A DNA stretch of 64,000 bases from Stromatinia cepivora (lineage: Eukaryota; Ascomycota; Leotiomycetes; Helotiales; Sclerotiniaceae): assembly GCA_014898415.1 (NCBI GenBank), contig RCTD01000002.1:434001-498000 (forward strand), in the 5' to 3' direction. Below are positions 23,028 through 31,372 of this stretch, in pieces. Made by a program: the position numbers and the translations under genes. The notes beneath the pieces are model-generated. The model had not been told where the DNA came from. It saw nothing but the letters and a program-made list of their open reading frames with translations, and did not search any database. The first letter of the stretch is position 1, and every line of letters begins with the position of its first letter.

Positions 23028-24791
23028 ATGGAGATGGAGGGAGGAAAGGAGCTAGATCCGAGCGTAGGAGGTCAGACACCTCCGGATGGACACGGCAGTG
23101 GAAATGCTACTCCGTACCCCGCTGGTTTGAAGCTCCATATTGTCACCTTTGCTCTATCCTTGGCGATGTTCCTCGTGGCGCTAGATACTATGATTATCGC
23201 CACAGCTATCCCAAAGATTACGGACGATTTCCATGCGCTTGGCGACGTGGGATGGTACGGGAGCGCGTATCTATTTACAACATGTGCCTTCGAGTTGTTT
23301 TTCGGTGAGTTTATCCCATCTTTCATGGCACGTGCTCGGTATTTTGCTAATGAGGTCTCTTTAGGCAGGCTATATACGATCTTTGCTATTAAATATATCT
23401 TTCTATCTGCTATCGCCATTTTCGAGATCGGCTCGTTGATATGTGGGGTTGCTCCTAGTTCTGTGGTTCTGATTGTTGGTCGATCAGTCGCAGGTATTGG
23501 ATGCGCCGGTATCTTCAGCGGAACGCTTGTTATCATATACATGACTGTACCACCAGTAAAACGGCCAGTGTATACTGGGCTCGTTGGTGCTGTGTACGGT
23601 CTTGCTTCTGTAGCTGGTATTGTTAAATTCTGCCCCGTTTGTATTCCTTCCTTCCCTAATCATAATGCAGGACCCTTACTAGGCGGGGTGTTCACAGATC
23701 ATCTTACTTGGCGGTGGGTGTTTTTTATTAATCTACCTCTTGGAGCCATCACACTATTAATCGTATTGTTCTTTCTCGACACCTATCACCCCATCACAGC
23801 GCCCTCACTCGGTCTTAAAGCCAAGATCGGGCAACTTGATCTTATCGGCACAGCTTTCCTCATGCCGTCAGTAACTTGTCTCTTACTTGCACTCGAGTGG
23901 GGTGGGTCCAAATTTGCCTGGAACAGTGGCCGTATCATCGCGCTCTTTATCTTGGCAGGCCTTCTTGCTGCGTGCTTCATCGCGATCCAGATACAACAGC
24001 AGGAGAATGCGACGGTACCGCCCAGGATTTTCAAGCAGAGAAGTGTGCTCTGCGTGGCAGGGTACTCGGCGGCCCTCGGCAGCGTATTCTTCACAATGGT
24101 GTTCTACGTAAGTCTCCTGCTGCTTTGTGACGATTATCCCCGCTAAGTCAAATGCCAGCTTCCCATCTGGTTCCAAGCCATCAAGGAAGTATCAGCAACC
24201 GAGTCCGGCGTCCGGAACCTACCTACGATTCTCGGCATGGTGACTATGTCGGTCGTGGCTGGTGCCGGCGTCTCAGCCGTCGGCTACTACACGCCGTTCA
24301 TGATAGCTTCCGCAGTTCTTGTCCCAATCGGCGTGGGGCTCATGTCCACCTTTACCGTAAACACCAGTCACAATGAATGGATTGGGTACCAAGCGCTTTT
24401 CGGGATTGGCGTGGGGCTGGGCACGCAACAGCCACTTGTGGCGGTCCAAACGGTTTTAGAGCCGCGAGATGCGCCAATCGGCACAGCACTGATGATGTTC
24501 TCGCAGATGCTGGGAGGCACAATCGGCGTGGCCATTGCGCAGACTGTCTTTTCCGGACGCCTGGTTGTGCACCTAGAATCTGCTGTGCCGGGTTTGAACC
24601 CCGAGTCCGTGCTACATACGGGTGCTTCGGACTTGAAGAATGTAATTGATCCGAAATATCTCGATGGTCTCTTGGTAGCGTATAATACCGCTTTGACAGA
24701 CGCGTTTTATGTTCCGCTGGGTATGTCTTGTTTGATGATCATTGCAGCCCTGTTCGTAGAATGGAGGAGCGTTGGGAGAAATAGGTCCTAA
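23028..24791 (+). CDS. MFS multidrug/metabolite exporter, DHA2 (14-TM) family
   Basis: Four exons, join(23028..23304,23365..23616,23671..24107,24159..24791), give 532 aa. Introns are 60, 54 and 51 nt with GTGAGT, GTATTG and GTAAGT donors; the first two are multiples of three and open, so an unspliced frame appears continuous. A short cytosolic tail (about 1-33) is followed by TM1 with LDTMIIATAIP (52-62), the DHA2 motif-D equivalent, and by VGWYGSAYLF. GPLLGGVFTD (about 177-186, formed by splicing) is antiporter motif C, followed by WRWVFFINLP. Many further hydrophobic helices follow, ending with a short basic tail. The family exports toxic or self-made compounds across the plasma membrane by proton antiport. 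In this setting export of the cluster product is the natural guess. It is transcribed away from the reductase and NRPS-like genes. No RIP damage is seen. Confidence 0.93.
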
Positions 24792-24950
24792 CTTAGTTGA
24801 AAGCGTAGACTTCTTCTAAATCCCATGTCTCAAAAATAAGTCACATGCTTCTTACACTCAATGTCACGTGCCATGCTCGGTAAAGACGCGGTAAAGACGC
24901 GTTCCGGACGCGTTTCTATTCTATTTGGGGTTATTATCGATAAAAATATA

Positions 24951-25463
24951 TCATTCCATATATTGATACCTCAACTAGCACGTAACAAAACGAAATAGCA
25001 CTTTTTCATTACATCATCGCTAAACTTATAGGCTAGCGATATTTCAATTTAGTACACAACTTTAAAAGAACTTATGAAATAAATAAAAAAGCTATATAAT
25101 TACTAATGAAGATTCAAGTAATCGATTGATATAAATTTTATAAATTTCGAATGAAAATTGAAATTATTATTGATTATATTAAAATTCTAGTTACAGGGGA
25201 TAAGCACTAAAAGTTGATTACCGTGACAAAACAAACTCGATTTCTAATATAATAAATTATAATTCGAATTTCCATTTTCAATCTATAAAAATTATATTAA
25301 TCGATTCCTTGAATTCTGATTAATAATTATATAGCTTTTCTTTTTATTTTATGAATTCCTTTAAAGTTGTATACTAGATTGAAAAGTCGCTTAGTATTAC
25401 AAAATACTAGTTGAGGTTATATTAGTTATATTTTTGATATATAAGGTATCAATACATGGAATG
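24951..25463. repeat. Fold-back element (long inverted repeat, about 0.5 kb)
   Basis: TCATTCCATATATTGATACC at the left end pairs with GGTATCAATACATGGAATGA at the right end at 19 of 20 positions. The arms continue with interruptions (CAACTTTAAA, AAGCTATATAATTA, AATCGATT blocks) to a short centre near 25193-25230. Most mismatches are transitions. There is no coding capacity. It is probably a non-autonomous DNA transposon lying just after the MFS gene. Confidence 0.78.
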
Positions 25464-25524
25464 ATGCTATTTGGGAATATTACCGTATTTTTATTATTAT
25501 TATTTACCTCATCTATCTTAACTC

Positions 25525-26040
25525 ATGTCTACAGGGATGGCCTCGAAGTGTTGCTCTAGGTGCGCCCGTACTCTCCCACTCTCGTCCTTTCTAGCAGACC
25601 CCTCTGACGCAAATAGCCAGATTCGCGTTACCTGTGATAAGTGCCGTGGTTATGGTAGGAAGAGTTGGCATAAGAGGATGGCTCCATAGCCACTCGATCC
25701 GAATGTCTCTTCTGAAAGACCTGCCATCGCCTGTCCCAGGCTTGTGGAGATTCCTACTCCCTACTCCCCTCGAAAACCATCCGAAATACGTCTAGCGCCT
25801 GCGCCTGCACCTCAACCACCTCCACCCCCTACCACTTCCCCTCCACTTTCTACTCCTCCGCCTCCAGCACGGCCCGCGGGTTTCCTGCCTACGGATCAAT
25901 GGAAGCTAATCCAAGACTTCTATGCTGCTGTAGATCAGGTTAGGATGGAGTACTGTGTTCGTTGTTGAGAGCGGTGGTTCTCGATCAGTTTGAGGAACGA
26001 GGTATGCGAGGAGTATATCCTACGGGATAAAGGTTCCTAA
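25525..26040 (+). pseudogene. Broken fungal CxxC-protein fragment, probably a Helitron-associated N-terminus
   Basis: One open phase runs from an ATG at 25525 (a second at 25537) to TAA at 26040, interrupted by TAG at 25687 and TGA at 25966. It reads CCSRCARTLPLSSF, then CDKCRGYGRKSW, a Pro-rich linker, PAGFLPTDQWKLIQDFYAAVDQVRMEYCVRC, a stop, then ERWFSISL. From memory, this layout (paired CxxC, Pro-rich linker, GFLPxDQW, CxRCxERWF) occurs in repeated fungal proteins, including ones preceding Helitron helicases; that link is from recall and unverified. Both stops can arise by C-to-T (CAG to TAG, CGA to TGA). No Rep or helicase sequence follows, so it is a truncated relic. Confidence 0.6.
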
Positions 26041-26386
26041 ACTTCTTTTTCTGATGGTCTATAGAGAATGACATGGATCCGTAACTTTCGAACGCAGTGA
26101 GGCCCCGGGGTTTGGGGGCTGGCCCCCATAAACAATATCTATAAAGCATAAAAGCTACGCTTTCACCCCCCGGAAATACCCTATTTGCGGCCCCTAGTAC
26201 TGTACCACCGCGGCGTGCATGCAGGAGGATTACCCGGTACGGTCCTAAAGGACTCACCAAGTTTGCACCATGTCCTGGACGTGCTAGTCACGTGGGGTCC
26301 AGGGCTGGGCTGTTGACAGGCTCAAGGAGCCAGTAAGAAAGAAGAGCCGGCAGCAGACTTGAAACGCAATCAAAGCCCTCGAGGTA
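26041..26386. other. Non-coding stretch with a GC hairpin
   Basis: Holds a perfect short hairpin, GGGGGC-TG-GCCCCC (26114-26127), and GC-rich sequence up to the MITE half copy. Helitron 3' ends carry a hairpin before CTRR, but I see no clear CTRR end, so the link is open. The long minus frame here (25985-26260) has no recognisable features. Confidence 0.4.
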
Positions 26387-26445
26387 CGGAGGCATAGCCC
26401 ATAAGTTTTCGTATAGCATTAGCAAGAGACCCCCTTAACGAGTGT
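26387..26445 (+). mobile_element. Half copy of the 197-bp MITE
   Basis: CGGAGGCATAGCCCATAAG... matches the left end of the 21268-21464 MITE for about 55-60 bp, again preceded by TA, with transition and short differences. The right terminal repeat is absent. The two copies lie in direct orientation and bracket the MFS gene. Confidence 0.75.
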
Positions 26446-26555
26446 AATGTTGAAGATATGTGTATCCACAAAACAGCGACATGCGCTGGCCTGATTTCTA
26501 GCCAACTAGAGGCCCGCTAAGACTGCCGGGTAGCTGGACGGCAAGTCTAAGGATG

Positions 26556-26958
26556 AAAGTTTATAATTTGCGGTCGGACGGCAATTAAAGTTTATAATTT
26601 GCAGCCGGACAGCAATTAAAGTTTATAATTTGTAGCCGGACAGTAATTAAAGTTTTTAATTTGCGGTTGGACGGCAATTAAAGTTTATAATTTGTGATCG
26701 GATAGTAATTAAAGTTTATAATTTGTAGTCGGATAGCAATTAAAGTTTATAATTTGTAGCCGGACAATAATTAAAGTTTATAATTTGTAATCGGATAGCA
26801 ATTAAAGTTTATAATTTATAAACGGATAACAATTAAAATTTATAATTTGTAATCGGATAACAATTAAAGTTTATAATTTGTAACCGGACAACAATTAAAG
26901 TTTATAATTTGCGGCCGGACGGCAATTAAAGTTTATAATTTACAGCCGGACGGCAATT
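26556..26958 (+). repeat. 31-bp minisatellite, 13 tandem copies
   Basis: Thirteen head-to-tail 31-bp units, each opening AAAGTTTATAATTTG and ending GGACGGCAATT or a variant. They lie without gaps from 26556 to 26958. Units differ almost only by C/T and G/A changes (for example GGCCGGACGGC against TAATCGGATAAC), so the array has decayed by transitions, most strongly in the middle units; the edge units keep more G and C. It ends 171 bp before the monooxygenase start codon. Confidence 0.93.
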
Positions 26959-27129
26959 AAACTTTCCACCACTTGCGTCAGCAAAGCTTCCTAGTACTAA
27001 TATCGCTTAAACTTAGTTAGATAGTGGGCTGAATAATATCAACATTAGAATAAACACTCCCGAAGTACCTAAAGGCTTGAGCACTATACCTCTGTATTCA
27101 CACACAGCCAGTGCAAAGCATATCATTCA

Positions 27130-28681
27130 ATGGTTGCTACTACTCTCCCCTCAAACGACTTTCGTGTGATTATAGTGGGAGGTGGCATCAGCGGTCTGGT
27201 AACAGCACTCGCGGCCAGCCGATTCGGCATTCGTGTTGATTTATACGAACGAAATACTTCTATTACAGAGTTAGGTGCTGGAGTTGCCATGTCCGTTGTC
27301 ACGCCACTTTTACAATTGAACCCATAAGTTGAAATATTCTACTGACATTTTTCTGGCAACTTAGCGGTCCTAATGCGGCAGCTCTCCTCGAGAAACTAAA
27401 TGTTGGCGAGGTATTAGATAACATTTCTTCTCGCCCAGTGGACCATGTCAATCTCATTTATAGGTAGGTCTCTCTTTTTGTATTTGCAAGTAAACTTAGG
27501 ATCCTCAACCTAACGCCTCTCAGATATCATGACACTGGGGAGGTCGGCTACACAGGAAAATTGAACACTGCTAAACGCAGCTTCTACTGCCACCGCGCCG
27601 ACTTCGTCCAAACGATCGCCAGCTGCCTCCCCAGTGACCAGATCCATCTAGGTAAATCCCTCAAAAGTATTTCTCAGGACCCTCACTCTGTCACGGCCTT
27701 CTTCGAAGATGGTACCTCGGTGACTGCATCTGCCCTTATTGGCGCAGACGGAATCCGCTCAAAGGTGCGCCAAACTTGGAATCAGGAGAAACCCATCTTC
27801 TCAGGCCAGATCGTCGTGCGAAGCCTCGTCAAAATGGCAGCTCTCCCGCAAGAAGTCCAAAATTATTGCAAACACGGTAACGTATGGGTCGCACCAGGGA
27901 AAAAGCACATCGTGGCGTACCCCATCCAGCGTGGGAAGACGGTATGTGTCGGGGCTATCATCCCGGCTTTTGGGGGCAAGGAATGGGAAGAGTCGTGGAA
28001 GGCGAGGGATGATGAGATCGATATGGAGAACTTTATGTCCACCATTGAGGAGTTTCACACGGATCCCAAAACCATGTTTCGGCTGGGCGAAAGCACGACG
28101 ATTTTTGGGCTGTATGAACGAGAACCGATAACGAGCTGGAGGAATGGAAGGATAGTGCTTATTGGGGATGCAGCACATGCTATGTTGCCCCATCAAGGTA
28201 TGTCTATTCACTAATAAGAGGGATCAAACACGGAGACCGGACAGAATCGTGTGCTGACTTTATTATCAAAGGCCAAGGTGGCTCGCAAGCAGTCGAAGAC
28301 GCTTATGTTTTGGGCGTTCTGCTCGCTGCAGCGTCGAACAGCCATATGCCAGGCCTGAACATTACGAACTGGTTTGATGTTTTCGAGCAGATCCGCAAGC
28401 CTCGTGCCGAGGCAATAGCCATTGGGAGTAGAGCAATGGGTCAAGCATTCGATGACCTTCAATTGAGCGCAGAAGGAGTGGAATTCCTGCGCAAAAGCTA
28501 CTCATGGATTTTCATTACTGAGGCCTTGGATGGGTGTAAAGACCAGATGAAGAAGTCTTTTGGGCCAAATTCGGTTGAATGGGAAAACCTTCAGAAGATT
28601 TTGGAGACGAGTCCGTGTAGGGAGTGGACCGAGGACTTATCGACATGGGTGTCAAATCCCAGTCAGCAAATGAACATATAG
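27130..28681 (+). CDS. Group A FAD-dependent monooxygenase (salicylate hydroxylase-like)
   Basis: Four exons, join(27130..27290,27365..27463,27524..28197,28272..28681), give 447 aa. FAD/NAD(P)H signatures are complete: GGGISG (17-22, Rossmann), GADGIRSKVR (about 160-169, DG motif) and GDAAHAMLPHQGQGGSQAVEDA (from about 301, GD motif; the last part is formed by splicing of intron 3). Intron 1 was placed so that GAGVA joins to IGPNAA, which demands the donor GTCCGT; this is non-consensus but keeps the conserved motif and frame. Introns 2 and 3 use GTAGGT and GTATGT. The family hydroxylates or oxidatively decarboxylates aromatic or enolic substrates using NAD(P)H and oxygen; the substrate is unknown. 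In context it is a likely tailoring enzyme for the A-T-TE product. The gene shows no RIP stops. Confidence 0.92.
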
Positions 28682-29439
28682 TATAGTGCATCTCAAGTCA
28701 GTTGAAGAATCACTTGTTACGAACTATCGTGAAGCATCTACCGTTGATCCGGGAGACGTCTATCGAGAAACTGTTCACGCTTATTAAAACTTATTGAACG
28801 AATGGTTTATGAGTGATCATATTGATTGAGTTGTTCATTATAAGAGAATCTAGCTAGAGTAAGATCATTTTATCCTTCGGGATATCATCACGTGATCGGT
28901 CTGGGTTGCCCACCCTCCAATATGCTCTCTCTATCTGCGTTCGCCGAGTTGTTTGGGTGTTTAATCACCTGCTGTGCATCGCAGTCTCGATCCACAGTAA
29001 GTGCCGGGGTAGCATGACTCGATTGAAAAGCCGAAGTAGGGAGTGTCTCGTCATCGTCGTTAAGAGCAAAATAATCGTCATCCTGCATTACTTCGTTTGT
29101 GGGTTGAGAATTCGGTCCTGTCGGTTCTGTCAACTTCAAATGAGCACAGACTGTTTCACGTAGATGAGTCGTGAAGCAGGTCTCTTGCGGGAGCATTGAT
29201 TTTGGGTGCGAAGATGGTAAGCCTTCAACAGATAGCGTATGACCCTTCGCAGAGTGGAGGTTTGACTCGCTGCTGCTACTACTGATTTCGTTTAGAGCAA
29301 GGACTGGGCAGTGCTCTCGTTATCCCAGCCCAGCCTAGCCTAGGGTCCAAGCTGGGCTAGGCTCACTTGAGTTCCAGGCTAGTAATCCCCTAACCAAAAT
29401 CGCAAAATCGCTTTAAAAATCACAACACAACCAAATACT
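28682..29439. other. 3' flank of monooxygenase and possible hAT end; no gene supported
   Basis: A 102-codon minus frame (28888-29196, acidic DDD/DDDE stretch) is open but matches nothing I recognise. From 29309 the sequence reads CAGTGCTCTCG followed by CCCAGCCCAGCC and its inverted form GGGCTAGGCT. CAGTG is a typical hAT terminal start and such subterminal words occur in hAT elements, but no partner end was found. Confidence 0.35.
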
Positions 29440-29639
29440 ATTATTTTATTAAAGATTTTATTGAAAAACAATTAATTAATACTAATTATATTAATATTAA
29501 AGATATAATAACAAATAGATTAACAAAGTTATGTATTAGAGTAATATTTGAAAAAATATAAGGATATATTAGGCTTTATAGCAAATTAAGATTCAATTAC
29601 AAAAGCTAGGAAAGAATAATCTCTCTAAAGGAATATTAG
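29440..29639 (+). mobile_element. Copia RNase H 3' end fragment
   Basis: Translates, with stops, as YYYFIKDFIEKQLINTNYIN, then DIITNRLTKL (compare DMxADGLTK) and VIFEKI, the C-terminus of a Copia RNase H that differs from Copia-1 and Copia-2. It starts abruptly near 29440, so the rest of the element is lost. It abuts the LTR at 29640. Confidence 0.72.
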
Positions 29640-29875
29640 TGTCACGGGGTCGATCACGTGATGTCGGTCCTCTCCGAGGGGATTAGGAATAAGAGCCGAT
29701 CGGGCTAGCTTGCTTACGAAAACTCTGTATATCTTTAACTAGAAAGATCCTATATTGTAACTCTTGGAGCTACATCTTAATCCTTAATCTGAACCTATTA
29801 TTGAACCTGATGTAACTTTGTTAAAATAGGGCAAAGTTGCTAGAATCCTAATCTCCATCTGTCTGTCCCGTGATA
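29640..29875. repeat. LTR of a third Copia family, solo or 3' LTR
   Basis: 236 bp, starting TGTCACGGGG and ending CCCGTGATA (inverted ends, CA end changed to TA), with ATTAG on both sides (29635-29639 and 29876-29880). That would make it a solo LTR with a 5-bp TSD. It also stands exactly where the 3' LTR of the preceding RNase H fragment would be, so the left ATTAG could be chance. Composition is less AT-rich than the surroundings. It has CACGTGATG near its start. Confidence 0.75.
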
Positions 29876-30157
29876 ATTAGAAATATAGAATATATATTAT
29901 ATAATGTGTTATATGAGCTATGGTATATATATATATATATATATATCTTTTATTTTGTAGTATAGATCTTAAATCTAATAAGTCAATCTATATAGTCATT
30001 AATATATACAACTATTATTCTATTACTCTTCTTTTGATAATATATATGATATTAAAAGTTATAAGCCTAATTGGTTTAGTAGTAGAATATTTCGATTATA
30101 CTTTTTCTATTCTATCTTACTTTTCGATCGCTTGATAAAAACTCTTTATATATATGG
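29876..30157. other. AT-rich DNA with a TA microsatellite
   Basis: No gene. A (TA)n run occupies about 29923-29946. This is the left flank of the Copia-2 copy a insertion; the last five bases TATGG (30153-30157) are its target duplication. Confidence 0.6.
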
Positions 30158-30466
30158 TGTCACGGAAAGCCCCGCAATCCCCTGTATCTTATGAAGGATC
30201 AAAGCGTATACTTTCTAATCGGAATGAAGGATCTATTAGCCCTTACCAATCCATCAATTGATAAAATGATCCTAATATACTAATAAACAAAGATCTAATC
30301 TAATTAAAGTATATATCGATTAGATAATTATTCATTTGTTCTATATATATAATTCTTGATTCATATAATCAAGGGTAAATCATTCAATTCTTTTATTCTA
30401 TCAATTACATATATCACCTATTCAACGATCTCTGAAAATGCTGTATAATCATACTATCCTGTGATA
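30158..30466 (+). repeat. 5' LTR of Copia-2 copy a
   Basis: Starts TGTCACGGAAAGCCCCGC and ends CCTGTGATA (ancestral GTGACA likely). Same family as the LTRs at 43342-43649, 51294-51601, 56814-57122 and, reversed, 58856-59165. The first bases downstream, ATTATGAATCCGG, form the primer-binding site. Confidence 0.92.
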
Positions 30467-31372
30467 ATTATGAATCCGGTAACTTTTAAAATCTATACAA
30501 CTTTTTATTCAATGATTATTAAGTATTTAAAGGATCATTCTTAAAATATTATTTCTATTTTATTTATAATTCAATATTCATATCAATTCAGTTATTTTTA
30601 TTCAATATAGTAAAGAATTAAAATAATCTTTTTTTATAATCTATATTCAATGGTTGGAATAGTATTTATATTTGAAAAATAAGTGTTAAGTTTAAGAAAT
30701 CTGGGATTCAATCAATCCAGAGAATGATTTGTTTGTTTCTATATCAACAATATCTACTTCAAGTTTCGATTTGATGAGTAAGTTTATCTATACTCAGATC
30801 GATTGATTTTCAATCAAATCATTTGTTTTACTTTTCGTTATCAATCTTCAAACCAAATATGATCAAAAAAAACAAACTCAATACCAAAAGGAATTCTCGG
30901 AATATTTTGTGGTAATTTAATTTAGGGAAGATATTAATAGAGATATAAAAATGAAAGATTTTAATGGTAATATATTAGGATTTACTTTTAATAGATTTAT
31001 TATTTCATTTCTAATTACTTTTCAAGAAATCTCTTTCGAATTTGTTTTTTTCTAATTAGAGTATTGATATCAATAACAAGAATATATATAGAATTATAAA
31101 GCTTTTAAAGATATTTATAAATGGATCAAATCATTAATTGATTAAGTATATTTTATGGAATTATTTATTCTCAATTAAAATATTACAATTTTTCCATTCA
31201 AAATAATCATTAATGTATTCAAAAAGAAACTTGTATTTATAATAATTACTATTAAATTTATAATATTACAAGAATATTGATCTGTTTTAATATAAACTTT
31301 ATTCGATAGAATCGATTCTATCAAATAATATAGAAATTGGATTATAATTTATACTAAAGCTTTTGTATATAA
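30467..31372 (+). pseudogene. Copia-2 copy a leader and gag start (relic)
   Basis: Aligns with 43650-44556 of copy b up to the insertion of Copia-1 e. No frame survives. The last five bases, TATAA, are the target duplicated by Copia-1 e. Confidence 0.75.

Noticed and set aside
25985..26260. 91-codon minus frame after the Helitron-like relic
   Set aside because: Overlaps the relic on the other strand and shows no family features.
26556..26958. CRISPR-like array
   Set aside because: Units are contiguous 31-bp tandem repeats with no spacers, in a eukaryotic context.
28888..29196. 102-codon acidic minus-strand frame as a gene
   Set aside because: Composition-driven, no motif, no clear start context or splice partners; kept only as a note in the intergenic entry.
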